A stretch of 64,000 nt of DNA from Glutamicibacter halophytocola (GCF_001302565.1 NZ_CP012750.1:1984001-2048000), one strand, 5' to 3'. Shown: positions 16,542 through 26,910, numbered from the stretch's first letter. The notes: generated from the letters alone by a model not told the origin. Numbers and translations: made by a program.

Positions 16542-17147
16542 GTGCCAAATTCTTCCACCCCTGTCATCCTGATCGGCGGACCTTCCGGATCGGGCAAGTC
16601 CTATCTCGCCTCCAAATACGGTAATCCGCATCTGCCGCTGGATGAGTACTACCGGCAGATCAGCGAAGACGGCAACCCCGTTGCATTCCCCCGTACGGCC
16701 TACGGAGAAATCGACTGGGACCATTCGGGCACATGGAACAAGGAAGCTGCCCTGAAGGCCATCGATGAGTTGCTGGAAAACGGAAGCACCATGGTTCCCA
16801 ACTATTCGATCGCCACCTCCAGCTACAGCGGGCACAGGGAAATCCGCTCCAGCAACGGACCCATCGTCGCCGAAGGAATTTTCCTCTACGAGCTGCTTGA
16901 ACCGCTACGCGAAAAGGGGATCAACGTACAGGCTTACTACGTTGACGAACCGGCATTGGTGACCGGAATTCGACGCTTCGTTCGCGACGTGGCGCAACGA
17001 CGCAAACCGATCCTTTTCCTGCTCAAGCGAGGCTACGCGCTATTTCGAGTACATGGAGCGGATCGCGAAAAATACCGCGAACGCCAGTTCGTCTTGAAGT
17101 CCAAGCCTGAGCTCAAAAAGCTGCTCGCCCGGCTTTCCGCGTCATAG
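16542..17147 (+). CDS. Uridine kinase-like P-loop kinase
   Basis: 201 aa. The Walker A motif GGPSGSGKS is near the N-terminus, DEYYRQ follows with an acidic catalytic segment, IDWDHSGTWN fits the substrate-binding part, and VAEGIFLYEL corresponds to the Walker B region of the uridine kinase/phosphoribulokinase group. The substrate is a nucleoside or a similar small molecule. The frame is open to ATG 16479, but GTG 16542 directly follows a -10-like CATAAT and matches the family N-terminus (VPNSSTPVILIGG). Confidence 0.8.
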   Translation: MPNSSTPVILIGGPSGSGKSYLASKYGNPHLPLDEYYRQISEDGNPVAFPRTAYGEIDWDHSGTWNKEAALKAIDELLENGSTMVPNYSIATSSYSGHREIRSSNGPIVAEGIFLYELLEPLREKGINVQAYYVDEPALVTGIRRFVRDVAQRRKPILFLLKRGYALFRVHGADREKYRERQFVLKSKPELKKLLARLSAS

Positions 17148-17154
17148 CCTGTCC

Positions 17155-17973
17155 CTAGCGCGAACGTACGGTCAAGATCTGTTCGGCCCGGCCAAATGGT
17201 CCGCTTTCATCGTGCAGCACCGTCGAGGTTAGGCCGATTCCGTCAGCACCGTAACTTTGCTGGACGTCGAGCCCCAGCCAAGATCCGGCAGGCTGCCGAT
17301 ACATATGGATCTGCAAATCGAGATTTGGATAAATCCAGGTTCCCTCATTCGGCTCGACACGAGGCGCCACACCGTTAGCGGTGTCGATCATTCCCACGAG
17401 CCTGGCCATATCCGAAGCATCCAAGGCATCAACCAGCGCGTAGTCGGTGCGCAGCCAAGCGATTCCCCTGCCTGGACGCCAGTCGTCATTCGAACGCAGT
17501 TCAATAGAACGGATATACCCGCCCGGCCAGCGTTCGCTAATCTTTTGGACCTCGCATTCTTCCGGGCCAGGAATTTTAGCGTCCTCGATCCCGGCAACGG
17601 CGCTTGAGTCGCCAGTAATCACGCGCCAGGCACGAGCGACAATACTGGTCCGCCCCTTGGCGGTCATTTCAGCTTCGACCAACTCGATGGTGCGGCCGGG
17701 GCGAATCATTCGTGTCGTGATTTCGAATTCTCCGGCATGTATTAAACCGTGGATCTCAAAGCTCAGCCGGGCGATACGCATGTCGTCACGTGGCTCAAAG
17801 TTTTCCAGCGCATAGGCCAGGATTCCAGAAGCTGGCCCCATATGCTGTTCATGCTCATTCCATGCGCCTTGGGCATGCCATGACGAGCGGTACCGGCCTT
17901 CTCCCAGAGATTCAAAATAAAAGTCGCCCTTGGCGAGAATCCTGTCGAGTTCCTCAGCGAGCTGGTGCGTCAT
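17155..17973 (-). CDS. Acyl-CoA thioesterase family protein (TesB-like)
   Basis: 272 aa. The pattern is a double hotdog: an N-terminal half with GPASGILAYALE and strands around SFEIHGLIHAGEFEITTRMIRPGRTIELVEAEM, then a C-terminal half containing WIYPNLDLQIHMYRQPAGSWLGLD. Such proteins hydrolyse acyl-CoA thioesters, with unknown chain length here. It converges with the kinase, 7 bases between the stops, and lies just downstream of the XRE/cupin regulator, though separated by about 70 bases. Confidence 0.82.
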   Translation of the reverse strand: MTHQLAEELDRILAKGDFYFESLGEGRYRSSWHAQGAWNEHEQHMGPASGILAYALENFEPRDDMRIARLSFEIHGLIHAGEFEITTRMIRPGRTIELVEAEMTAKGRTSIVARAWRVITGDSSAVAGIEDAKIPGPEECEVQKISERWPGGYIRSIELRSNDDWRPGRGIAWLRTDYALVDALDASDMARLVGMIDTANGVAPRVEPNEGTWIYPNLDLQIHMYRQPAGSWLGLDVQQSYGADGIGLTSTVLHDESGPFGRAEQILTVRSR

Positions 17974-18046
17974 TGCTGCCCTCCTGGCCTTATGAAAATC
18001 ATTTGCGATGCACTCAGGTTATCCAAGAGCAACTGAAATCAATAGA

Positions 18047-18622
18047 TTACCGATCTTTATCGTGTTCGTGCGCCCGCTGACCGGCACTGTCCATAATGCC
18101 CAGAATTTCGGCAACGCCATTCTTTGCCCACATCGCATGCGGCGTCATCGTGTCGAACTGGGCTGATTGACCGGCTTTCACGTGATAGGTGCGTTCCCCG
18201 AGCTGCAGCTGGATCTCTCCGAGCAGCACTGTGAACCATTCTTTCCCAGGGTGGATGCGCAATTCGCTTGGCGCCGGAGCTTTGGACGGGTCGATGCGCA
18301 TTTTCGAGACGTTCACGCCGTTGACAGCGTCATCGGTGGACAGCTTCCACAGGGTGATCCCAGGCATGGTGATGGGCTCCGGGCGAATAATGATCTCGGC
18401 TTCGGAGGTGGCAACGAGCTCGTCCAGGCTTGTCTCTAGCGCCTTGGCCAGCGGTACCAGCTGGTCCAAGGCGATGCGCCGGCTGCCGGTTTCAATTCTG
18501 CTCAAGGTCGAAACGCTGAGTTGCGCCTTGCTAGCCAGGGCTTCCAGGGACCAGCCGCGATTCTGGCGCAGCGTGCGAATGCGATGGCGAATAATCTGGT
18601 CCACATCTAATTCTTGCGTCAT
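18047..18622 (-). CDS. XRE-type regulator with C-terminal cupin domain
   Basis: 191 aa. The N-terminal HTH covers about residues 12-65 (RTLRQNRGWSLEALASKAQLS). The C-terminal cupin reads WFTVLLGEIQLQLGERTYHVKAGQSAQFDTMTPHAMW. Such HTH-cupin proteins bind a small ligand in the cupin pocket and regulate adjacent genes. ATG 18622 is chosen because the first of two GCGCAAAA repeats lies directly before it and because earlier starts lack the domain boundary. It is divergent from the TrxR-like flavoprotein, its probable target. Confidence 0.87.
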   Translation of the reverse strand: MTQELDVDQIIRHRIRTLRQNRGWSLEALASKAQLSVSTLSRIETGSRRIALDQLVPLAKALETSLDELVATSEAEIIIRPEPITMPGITLWKLSTDDAVNGVNVSKMRIDPSKAPAPSELRIHPGKEWFTVLLGEIQLQLGERTYHVKAGQSAQFDTMTPHAMWAKNGVAEILGIMDSAGQRAHEHDKDR

Positions 18623-18652
18623 GCGCAAAAGACTACACCTCCACGCGCAAAA
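18623..18652. promoter_or_regulatory. Direct repeat GCGCAAAA in the divergent promoter region
   Basis: Two copies at 18623-18630 and 18645-18652 are spaced 22 bases, about two helical turns, between the XRE/cupin and TrxR-like genes. They are candidates for the regulator's own operator. The first copy abuts its start codon. Confidence 0.5.
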
Positions 18653-18701
18653 TATCGATAGCCTGTGAACCTGATCAATCAAGATACCCGGGAGGAATAT
18701 C

Positions 18702-19619
18702 ATGGAACATTTCGAAGCAATCATCATTGGCGGCGGCAGCGCAGGACTTGCAGCTTCGGTTGCCCTAGCGCGATCGCGACGAAGCGTGCTTGTGATCGAT
18801 GAAGGGCACCCGCGTAATGAGCCCGCAGAACACGCGCACAACGTACTTGGGCAGGAAGGCACCAGCCCATTGAAGTTATTGGAACGAGGTCGCGTGGAAG
18901 CCCAAAACTACGGTGCCCGCATCACGGCCGGTACGGTGGATTCACTCTCAGGATCGCTTGACGAAGGATTCATGGTTCACGCCGGGAATCAGGTGTTTAG
19001 CGCCGAACGCATCGTTTTAGCCACCGGGCTCAAGGATGAACTTCCAAGGATTCCTGGCCTTCAGCAAGCATGGGGAACCTCCGCAATCCACTGCGCTTAT
19101 TGCCATGGGTGGGAAGTTCGAGATCAGGAAATCCTTGTCATCGGCTGCGGGCCCATGAGCGCGCACCAAGCCATGATGTTCCAGCAATTGAGCTCCAAGA
19201 TCACCTTCATTAATCATGCCCCTTCTGAGCTGAGCGAGGAAGGAGCGGCCCTCTTGGCCGACCTTGGCATTCCAGTGGTCAACCACGCAATCCAGGACCT
19301 GGAATTCGGCCAGTCGGGACAGCTGAAGGCCGCCAAGCTGGATAATGGCGAACGACTTCAGGCCCAATCGCTCATCGTAGCCAGCCGAATGGACGCCAAT
19401 GCCGACCTCTACCTGTCACTGGGTGGCGAACTAAGCGAACATCCGCTTGGCACATTCATCAAAGCCAACGAGACCTGTGCCACCGAGGTTCCTGGGGTCT
19501 ACGCCGTCGGCAACGCAAGCAACCTAGGGGCAATGGTCATGGCGGCCGCGGCCTCTGGCACTCTGGCTGGCGCTGCTATCAACGCCGACCTACTCAACTC
19601 AAAACTAGTAAAACCGTAG
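18702..19619 (+). CDS. Thioredoxin reductase-like FAD/NAD(P) oxidoreductase
   Basis: 305 aa. The FAD motif GGGSAGLAASVALAR is at the N-terminus, an ATGLKDELP segment follows, and a NAD(P) domain starts near ILVIGCGPM. The redox pair is CAYC (C131, C134) in HCAYCHGWE, which is typical of thioredoxin-reductase-like proteins that are not the main TrxB. Electron acceptor unknown. ATG follows GGGAGGAAT. It is divergent from an XRE/cupin regulator with repeats between them. Confidence 0.87.
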   Translation: MEHFEAIIIGGGSAGLAASVALARSRRSVLVIDEGHPRNEPAEHAHNVLGQEGTSPLKLLERGRVEAQNYGARITAGTVDSLSGSLDEGFMVHAGNQVFSAERIVLATGLKDELPRIPGLQQAWGTSAIHCAYCHGWEVRDQEILVIGCGPMSAHQAMMFQQLSSKITFINHAPSELSEEGAALLADLGIPVVNHAIQDLEFGQSGQLKAAKLDNGERLQAQSLIVASRMDANADLYLSLGGELSEHPLGTFIKANETCATEVPGVYAVGNASNLGAMVMAAAASGTLAGAAINADLLNSKLVKP

Positions 19620-19645
19620 GAAGCGCACTCTTCGACATGCAGCAG

Positions 19646-19687
19646 CTATCCCGCCATGCTGGACAACCGCCAGGCGTGGCGGGATAG
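19646..19687 (+). terminator. Probable terminator of the TrxR-like gene
   Basis: An 11-bp perfect stem (CTATCCCGCCA and TGGCGGGATAG) with a 20-base loop, followed by TTCATTTGG. Confidence 0.6.
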
Positions 19688-20241
19688 TTCATTTGGCGCC
19701 CCATCCCGCCGCACAGCGTACGCAGACTCGCCAACGTTGTACTCATCACTTCACACATCGAGCAGATCAATGGTAGGGTTGAATTGTTACCTCGACGCTT
19801 GCAGGTGTGATTCACCCGCCAGCAAGTGTTAGCAGTAGGATTTGTAGCACAGCCAACAAATCGTCTGTGCAATACAAATCGGTTCACCGATCTTCGGATT
19901 GATTGAACTCCTATCGAAACGAATTCTTCATCTTCTCTTCTTCACTGCAGATAAAACATCTCGACGCTTCTCAACGTCGTGCCTCTGTGGATTCCTTGTT
20001 CTACTCCGCTAGCGTGGGGTCATTACCCGTTAGCAGCCTGGATTCCGATGATGTTTAAGCTAGTGCAGCGACACCCGTTTTGGCCGGTACCGGCAAAATC
20101 AGTATTCGATTCTCCGTATCGACGGCAGGCGAATAGTTCTCGACAGCTCTGCTCGAGGTAACCCCCAAATTTTCCGATTCGGAACTTCGAATCGGCAACC
20201 GGGCCACAACGTGGCCAATCAATAAATAAGGAAATAACACT
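19688..20241 (+). promoter_or_regulatory. Long structured leader/upstream region of the cold-shock gene
   Basis: No gene is seen. The last 170 bases hold three compact inverted repeats: GCCGGTACCGGC (20093-20104), CCGATTCG with CGAATCGG (20174-20195), and GGCCA with TGGCC (20202-20216). AAGGAA near 20229 is the ribosome-binding site. This fits a long 5' UTR as in cold-shock genes. I did not identify the exact promoter. Confidence 0.5.
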
Positions 20242-20445
20242 ATGGCCACTGGCACCGTGAAATGGTTCAACGCTGAAAAGGGCTTCGGCTTCATCGCTCC
20301 TTCGGATGGATCTGCTGACGTTTTCGCACACTACAGCGCTATCCAGAGCTTCGGTTTCCGTAGCCTCGAAGAGGGCCAGACCGTTGAGTACACCCTGGAA
20401 GCTGGTCCAAAGGGCCCACAGGCTACCAACATTCAGGCTCGCTAA
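20242..20445 (+). CDS. Cold-shock protein, CspA family
   Basis: 67 aa, normal for the family. It carries RNP1 (KGFGFIAP) and RNP2 (VFAHYSAI) motifs and begins [17 protein letters not shown]. It binds single-stranded nucleic acid and acts as an RNA chaperone. A long upstream region with inverted repeats and a good AAGGAA ribosome-binding site suggest regulation at the mRNA leader. A terminator follows. Confidence 0.94.
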   Translation: MATGTVKWFNAEKGFGFIAPSDGSADVFAHYSAIQSFGFRSLEEGQTVEYTLEAGPKGPQATNIQAR

Positions 20446-20457
20446 GAGACTTTCTTC

Positions 20458-20500
20458 AAAGGTGTAGTTCCCCCGCAAGGGCTGGAACTGCACCTTTGTT
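20458..20500 (+). terminator. Terminator of the cold-shock gene
   Basis: AAAGGTGTAGTTCC (20458-20471) pairs with GGAACTGCACCTTT (20484-20497) with one wobble and one mismatch, followed by GTTGC. A/T ends allow use for the convergent gene ending at 20523. Confidence 0.75.
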
Positions 20501-20522
20501 GCATTTAACCCCGGCCATTCAT

Positions 20523-21740
20523 TCAGTTTCGGCGTGCCCTGGCCGGCGGTCGTTCCCTCAGAACGCCTACGCCAAGCAAACGGGCTGGTATCGCCGACAG
20601 CCGAGGAAAACGCCGAAAAATCATAGTTGCCGGAGCTGGCAAGATTATCTCGGCTGTTCCCCGCAGTACTTGCTTCAGCCCTCTATGCATTACTCGTTGC
20701 ATGCCCTGCACAACAAAGGTGGGCACAGTTCGCCGACGCTGCACTCTGGCCAGATGCCGATCATCCAGCGTTGACGTGCGTAGTGGCTCTGCCAGAAGAC
20801 GTGCTGCTGCTACTGCATCTTGAACAGCCAAATTCACGCCTACTCCCCCGACAGGACTCATCGCATGCGCCGCATCCCCAATGCATAACAGCCCTGGCTG
20901 CCACCACTTTCGCGCTCGATTCAGTTTAACGTCCAATAATTTCGCATCTTCGAGGCTCAAGCCAGCGACTCCCTCTACCAGCTCTGGGGCAGCCTTCGTG
21001 ATCGATTGGCGCCAAGGATCAACACCCAGGCTTCGCAATTCAGCATCCTTGCCCTTAGGCAAGATCATTGCAGTCTGCACATAACCGGTTCGCGGGATCA
21101 AAACGAACATTCGGCCCTTCACGAATGCTGGCGACAACGTATATTGGCGTTTCAACTTGCCAGGGACTTTGAACCACCAAACATCAATCGGGACCGAAAA
21201 TTCTTTCATCGCAATAGCAGCAGAATCACGAACACGCGACCACCTGCCGTCTGCTGCAATAGTCAGCCCGGCCCTCAACTCGTGATCGCCATCTGGCCCA
21301 GAATATCGAACCCCAACGATTTTTCCCGATTCGCTCAGCACATCGGTGACCTCGCAATTCAAGCGAAGTTCAAAAAGCTCTTCTGCCTCACCAGCGCGCG
21401 CTAAAAGATCCAGAAAATCCCATTGGGGAGCCATGGCGATATATGGATACGGGTGTTGCAGCTTCGACAAGTCCACCACTGTGACAGGTGAACCGTCCTG
21501 AGCGGGAAATTGCGCCTGCGTAACCTTATTGAACTTGATCTGCTCGAACTGATTCATCAATCCAAGTTCATCGAGCAACAGCAATGTAGATGGGTGGATA
21601 GTATCTCCACGAAAGTCCCTGAGGAAATCAGCATGTTTTTCAAATACCGTCACGGGAACTCCGGATCGTGCCAGCAGGAGGCCTGCCACCATCCCGGCAG
21701 GCCCTCCCCCAACGATGATGCAACTGGTGGCGGACTTCAT
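20523..21740 (-). CDS. FAD-dependent monooxygenase (PHBH-like)
   Basis: About 405 aa. FAD motif IIVGGGPAGMVAGLLLARSG is near the start, DG motif in TIAADGRWSRVR, and the second FAD motif is GLLCIGDAAHAMSPVGGVG. These are diagnostic for group A aromatic hydroxylases and related flavin monooxygenases. ATG 21740 follows AAAGGAATACCG. The C-terminus is Arg/Pro-rich (RERPPARARR). Substrate unknown. It stands alone, converging with the cold-shock gene. Confidence 0.85.
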   Translation of the reverse strand: MKSATSCIIVGGGPAGMVAGLLLARSGVPVTVFEKHADFLRDFRGDTIHPSTLLLLDELGLMNQFEQIKFNKVTQAQFPAQDGSPVTVVDLSKLQHPYPYIAMAPQWDFLDLLARAGEAEELFELRLNCEVTDVLSESGKIVGVRYSGPDGDHELRAGLTIAADGRWSRVRDSAAIAMKEFSVPIDVWWFKVPGKLKRQYTLSPAFVKGRMFVLIPRTGYVQTAMILPKGKDAELRSLGVDPWRQSITKAAPELVEGVAGLSLEDAKLLDVKLNRARKWWQPGLLCIGDAAHAMSPVGGVGVNLAVQDAVAAARLLAEPLRTSTLDDRHLARVQRRRTVPTFVVQGMQRVMHRGLKQVLRGTAEIILPAPATMIFRRFPRLSAIPARLLGVGVLRERPPARARRN

Positions 21741-22243
21741 CGGTATTCCTTTCGGAAGCTGTCTACTGGCTTCCACCTTGTCACCAATTCCCTCGCCTGA
21801 ATAGTGCACACAGCGCTTTCAGGATGAGTTGGCCTGGGACTTGCAGAGGAATTGCCGTGCCCTACCCGTGAGCGTGGCACAGCGGGTGGCTCAAACAGCA
21901 TTATTCGACGGCGGGCGCATTAATACGACGGGACTCGACTGCTCCCGCAACAGCATATCGCTCGTCTCTGGCAGCGATCCGTTGCCCTCTTTTAATATGG
22001 AGAAATGGTTCAAGCTTCCACCAGGCCGGAATAGACGGCATTGAAGCCGCAACATCTTTGCGTCTTAGCCAGCAGGCGAAAGCCTAGGTGCCGGGCCCAA
22101 CCGCTGATTGACTAGCCGCAAATCGTGCATCGCCGGGTGTTTTCCCCGTTTCTTCCTCCGCACAAAGGTGCCAAGGATACCCGCGCAGATCTTCCTGAAT
22201 TTTCACAAAATACTATTGGTTCACCGCTGCCAATAAATGGGCA
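21741..22243. other. Gene-free gap between monooxygenase and nrdF terminator
   Basis: No supported gene. Short frames on either strand have no ribosome-binding site or recognisable motif. The promoter of the monooxygenase should lie at the 5' side. Confidence 0.5.
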
Positions 22244-22285
22244 TAAAAACGGCCAGGACTTGCAGAATGCTGCAAGTCCTGGCCG
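22244..22285 (-). terminator. Terminator of nrdF
   Basis: A perfect 16-bp stem: CGGCCAGGACTTGCAG (22250-22265) with its complement (22270-22285) and an AATG loop. On the minus strand it is followed by TTTTTATGC. Confidence 0.93.
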
Positions 22286-22321
22286 CTGGTTGGCCGATTC
22301 AGGCCATTCTAGGATTCTGAA

Positions 22322-23302
<981 letters not shown>

Positions 23303-23437
23303 TCATCGATCAGCAGAAAATATGCAAAAAATATACAGTCAGACTGGCTTAAATCCTACCGCTTCTGCGCCTTAAAACATAACCTTTGACTCTGTGATTC
23401 TTGCCGTCTTATCGCCTTTGACTAGGCATTTAAATAC

Positions 23438-23476
23438 AACCAGCTGCCAATTCTCTTGGAGAATTGGCAGCTGGTT
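23438..23476 (-). terminator. Hairpin between nrdE and nrdF
   Basis: A perfect 18-bp stem with a 3-base loop (AACCAGCTGCCAATTCTC and complement). On the minus strand the sequence after it is TTGTATTTAAATG, a weak U-rich tail. It could terminate nrdHIE or partly reduce nrdF transcription. Confidence 0.65.
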
Positions 23477-23518
23477 GCTCAATTGGCTAAGGCCTTGGCC
23501 GCAGCCTGAAGTTCCGGG

Positions 23519-25657
23519 TTACAGTGCGCAGGAAACGCAACCCTCAACTTCGGTGCCTTCCAGAGCCATCTGGCGCAGGCGAATGTAGTACAGGCTCTTA
23601 ATGCCCTTGCGCCATGCGTAGATCTGGGCCTTGTTGATGTCACGAGTGGTGACGGTGTCCTTGAAGAACAAGGTCAGCGACAAGCCCTGGTCTACGTGCT
23701 GGGTTGCAGCGGCGTAGGTGTCAATGATCTTCTCGTAGCCGATTTCGTAGGCATCCTCGTAGAAATCGATGTTCTCGTTGTTCATGTAAGGAGCCGGGTA
23801 GTAAACGCGGCCGATCTTACCTTCCTTGCGGATCTCGATCTTCGCTGCGACCGGGTGGATCGAGGAAGTCGAGTTGTTGATGTACGAGATCGAACCGGTG
23901 GGAGGCACAGCCTGCAGGTTCTGGTTGTAGATGCCGTGCTCCATAATCGAAGCCTTCAGAGCGTTCCAGTCTTCCTGGGTAGGAATGTGGATGTCTGCGA
24001 AGAGTTCGCGCACGCGCTCGGTGGCCGGCGCCCACTGCTGATCGGTGTACTTGTCGAAGAATTCTCCCGACGCGTACTTCGAGTTCTCGAAATTATCGAA
24101 GGTCTCGCCACGTTCCATGGCGATCTTGTTCGATGCGCTCAAGGCGTGGAACAGGACCGTGTAGAAGTAGATGTTGGTGAAATCGATGCCTTCTTCGGAA
24201 CCGTAGTAGATGTGCTCGCGGGCAAGGAAGCCATGCAGGTTCATCTGGCCCAGGCCGATAGCGTGCGACTTCTTGTTGCCGTCGGCAATCGAAGGTACCG
24301 AAGCGATGTAGGACATGTCCGACACTGCGCTCAATGCCCGAATGGCAATTTCCACCGAACCGGCAAGGTTCTTGCCGTCCATGGCCTTGGCAATGTTCAT
24401 CGAGCCCAAGTTGCAAGAAATGTCCTTGCCAATCTTGGAGTAGCTCAAGTCGTCGCCAAATTCGGAAGCCGAGGAAACCTGCAAGATCTCCGAGCAGAGG
24501 TTCGACATCGTGATGCGGCCAGCAATCGGGTTGGCCTTGTTCACCGTGTCCTCGAACATGATGTACGGGTAGCCGGACTCGAACTGGATCTCTGCCAGGG
24601 TCTGGAAGAATTCACGCGCGCTGATCTTGGTCTTCTTGATCCGCGAGTCATCGACCATCTCGTAGTACTTCTCAGTTACCGAGATTTCGCTGAATGGCAC
24701 GCCGTAAACGCGTTCCACGTCGTACGGGCTGAAGAGGTACATGTCTTCGTTCTTGCGAGCCAGCTCGAAGGTGACATCCGGGATGACAACACCCAGCGAC
24801 AGGGTCTTAATGCGGATCTTCTCATCCGCGTTCTCGCGCTTGGTGTCCAAGAAGCGGTAGATATCAGGGTGGTGTGCGTTCAGGTACACGGCACCGGCAC
24901 CCTGGCGTGCGCCAAGCTGGTTAGCGTAGGAGAAGGAATCTTCCAGAAGCTTCATTACAGGGATGACGCCGGAGGATTGGTTCTCGATCTGCTTGATCGG
25001 TGCACCGTGCTCACGCAGGTTGGTCAGCGACAGGGCCACGCCGCCGCCGCGCTTGGACAGCTGCAGCGAGGAGTTCACTGCACGGGCGATCGATTCCATG
25101 TTGTCTTCAATGCGAAGCAGGAAGCAGGAAACCAGTTCGCCACGCTGCGCCTTGCCGGCGTTGAGGAAGGTAGGGGTTGCAGGCTGGAAGCGGCCGTCGA
25201 TGATTTCATCAACCAGCTGGGTAGCCAGCTTCTCGTCGCCACGAGCCAGGTGCAGGGCAACCATGCATACGCGGTCTTCGTAGCGTTCCAGGTAGCGCTT
25301 GCCATCAAAAGTCTTCAGGGTGTACGAGGTGTAGAACTTGAACGCGCCCAAGAAGGTTTCGAATCGGAACTTCTTGTTGAAGGCGTGTTTGAACAAGTCG
25401 CGGATGAAGTTCATCGAGTACTGGTCAAGCGTTTCGCGCTCGTAGTATTCGTGCTTCACGAGGTATTCGAGCTTCTCGTCAAGATCGTGGAAGAACACGG
25501 TGTTGTTGTTCACGTGATCCAGGAAGTACTGGCGGGCTGCATAGCGGTCCACCTCGAACTGGATCTTTCCATCTGGACCGTAAAGGTTCAGCATGGCGTT
25601 CAGATCGTTGTAGCTCAAGCCCTGGAACTGGGCTGGGAGCTCCTTTGAGCTCGTCAT
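23519..25657 (-). CDS. nrdE: Class Ib ribonucleotide reductase alpha subunit NrdE
   Basis: About 712 aa. Large catalytic subunit with characteristic RNR features: [23 protein letters not shown], the PPTGSISYI loop, and the C-terminal redox pair CVSC in [11 protein letters not shown] 25657 overlaps the nrdI stop by 4 bases (ATGA), so translation is coupled. Longer starts in the frame would lie inside nrdI. It is reduced through NrdH. Confidence 0.96.
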   Translation of the reverse strand: MTSSKELPAQFQGLSYNDLNAMLNLYGPDGKIQFEVDRYAARQYFLDHVNNNTVFFHDLDEKLEYLVKHEYYERETLDQYSMNFIRDLFKHAFNKKFRFETFLGAFKFYTSYTLKTFDGKRYLERYEDRVCMVALHLARGDEKLATQLVDEIIDGRFQPATPTFLNAGKAQRGELVSCFLLRIEDNMESIARAVNSSLQLSKRGGGVALSLTNLREHGAPIKQIENQSSGVIPVMKLLEDSFSYANQLGARQGAGAVYLNAHHPDIYRFLDTKRENADEKIRIKTLSLGVVIPDVTFELARKNEDMYLFSPYDVERVYGVPFSEISVTEKYYEMVDDSRIKKTKISAREFFQTLAEIQFESGYPYIMFEDTVNKANPIAGRITMSNLCSEILQVSSASEFGDDLSYSKIGKDISCNLGSMNIAKAMDGKNLAGSVEIAIRALSAVSDMSYIASVPSIADGNKKSHAIGLGQMNLHGFLAREHIYYGSEEGIDFTNIYFYTVLFHALSASNKIAMERGETFDNFENSKYASGEFFDKYTDQQWAPATERVRELFADIHIPTQEDWNALKASIMEHGIYNQNLQAVPPTGSISYINNSTSSIHPVAAKIEIRKEGKIGRVYYPAPYMNNENIDFYEDAYEIGYEKIIDTYAAATQHVDQGLSLTLFFKDTVTTRDINKAQIYAWRKGIKSLYYIRLRQMALEGTEVEGCVSCAL

Positions 25658-26139
25658 CGTTCCTGCCAATTCTGCGACGCTGGTGTCCAAAAGGTTTCAA
25701 GCCCTTCTTTGACGTTGAGAACGTCTTCCGAGGTTCCCATAAGTTCGAATGTATAAAGTACGGGTACGCTGCATTTCTGGGCAATACGCTTAGCCGCGAT
25801 GCAGTAGTACTCGCCGAAGTTTGTGTTTCCCGCGCCGATTACACCGCGAAGGTTTGCCCGATTTTCGTCATGCCGCAGGAACTTCATAATTTGCGGGACA
25901 ATTGAATGCTTGCCTCGTTCTCCACCATAGGTGGGGATGAGCAATACATACGGAGCAGTGGAGATGAGCTGCGGTTCGGTCGCAAAAACCGGAATCCGAG
26001 CCGCATCCATCTCAAGTTTTTCCACGAATCTCTTGGTGTTCTCCGAAACCGATGAAAAGTAGATCAGATTCGATTTCGTGAACTCGACTGGTTCGCGGGC
26101 CTCAGCGTTCTGCTTGTCAGCAAGAGCTGTGGGTGACAT
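25654..26139 (-). CDS. nrdI: Ribonucleotide reductase-activating flavodoxin NrdI
   Basis: About 161 aa. Flavodoxin-like: [17 protein letters not shown] binds FMN phosphate, PTYGGERG is the FMN loop, and [18 protein letters not shown] is the NrdI signature. It activates the dimanganese or diiron NrdF cofactor. ATG 26139 (MSPTALA) is chosen over 26160. It overlaps nrdE and follows nrdH by 44 bases. Confidence 0.93.
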   Translation of the reverse strand: MSPTALADKQNAEAREPVEFTKSNLIYFSSVSENTKRFVEKLEMDAARIPVFATEPQLISTAPYVLLIPTYGGERGKHSIVPQIMKFLRHDENRANLRGVIGAGNTNFGEYYCIAAKRIAQKCSVPVLYTFELMGTSEDVLNVKEGLETFWTPASQNWQER

Positions 26140-26183
26140 CCTCTTTCGCCTCCACTGCAAAGTGAGCGGAATGGGCTCGTGCT

Positions 26184-26414
26184 CTAGTTGGCTGGAGCCA
26201 GCAATTCGATCTTGTCTGGGCGGAAGCCCGACCAGTGATCATCGTCGGTAACGACGACAGGTGCCTGCATGTACCCCAAGCCACGTACGTGCTCCAAGGC
26301 AGTGGCATCCTGTGAGATGTCAACCTTGTTGTACTCGACACCCTTCTTATCCAACGCGCGGTAAGTAGCGTTGCACTGAACGCAGGAAGGCTTCGTGTAA
26401 ACCGTGATGGCCAT
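26184..26414 (-). CDS. nrdH: NrdH glutaredoxin-like redoxin
   Basis: 76 aa. Active site CVQC (C11, C14) and WSGFRPDKI near the C-terminus are specific for NrdH, which reduces NrdE using thioredoxin reductase. ATG 26414 (MAITVYTKPS) gives the exact family start; the frame is open far upstream but without support. First gene of the nrdHIE operon, with NrdR boxes at 26551-26599. Confidence 0.94.
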   Translation of the reverse strand: MAITVYTKPSCVQCNATYRALDKKGVEYNKVDISQDATALEHVRGLGYMQAPVVVTDDDHWSGFRPDKIELLAPAN

Positions 26415-26550
26415 GTCCCTGATCCCCTTTAGAAATTCTTGATGTTGGCCGGATTCCCTCTTGTTGAGGGAAAGTCCCAGCTGTCCTTTCGGATGCCTCA
26501 AAAACACGGTTTCCGAGGTGCTACTGGTGCGAGCCGCACCAACGGGTTCA

Positions 26551-26599
26551 ATACTACATGTTGTGTTTTGCCGGTCAAGCGGCCACAACATGATGTATT
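26551..26599. promoter_or_regulatory. Pair of NrdR boxes before nrdHIE
   Basis: Box 1 (26551-26566, reverse ACACAACATGTAGTAT) and box 2 (26584-26599, CACAACATGATGTATT) resemble the NrdR consensus ACACWATATATWGTGT and start 33 bases apart, about three helical turns, the usual spacing. NrdR represses nrd genes when dATP is high. Confidence 0.8.
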
Positions 26600-26624
26600 A
26601 CAAGTATGTCATTCTTCCCCCACA

Positions 26625-26698
26625 ACGTCCACAGGAACTGTGGATATTCGACCCCGTTTAAACCGCGATTTCTCGCGGTCTGCCGAACTTTGTCCACA
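26625..26698. promoter_or_regulatory. Cluster of DnaA-box-like sites upstream of nrdHIE
   Basis: TTGTCCACA at 26690-26698 is a perfect actinobacterial DnaA box. ATATCCACA on the minus strand (26639-26647) matches TTATCCACA at 8 of 9. ACGTCCACA (26625-26633) matches TTGTCCACA at 7 of 9. A further 8-of-9 site lies on the minus strand at 26851-26859. Confidence 0.5.
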
Positions 26699-26860
26699 GC
26701 CCTGCCGCTGGCGCATGTGGTTTAAAAATTCTTGTTGTGAGATGTTCCTCGGCGTGTTCCACTCCCATATCTAGTTGCGCCCTCCCATGGGCTGCCACTA
26801 CATATAGTTTCGCTCGCACGACCGACAGTTTGAGCGCCCTGCGCTCGCACTGTGCACAAC

Positions 26861-26910
26861 GCAGCGCAAAGGGCGGCCAGCTGTTTCCAGCTGTCCGCCC
26901 TTTGCGCTGC
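26861..26910 (-). terminator. Strong hairpin downstream of yggS
   Basis: GCAGCGCAAAGGGCGG-C-CAGCTG pairs with its complement through 22 base pairs with one mismatch and a 4-base loop. There is no U-tract. It lies 30 bases after the yggS stop on the minus strand. Confidence 0.6.

Noticed and set aside
20023-20493. 156-codon frame antisense to the cold-shock gene
   Set aside because: It overlaps a certain gene and its terminator.
23696-25648. 650-codon frame antisense to nrdE
   Set aside because: A shadow frame caused by codon bias of the real minus-strand gene. No domain or ribosome-binding site.
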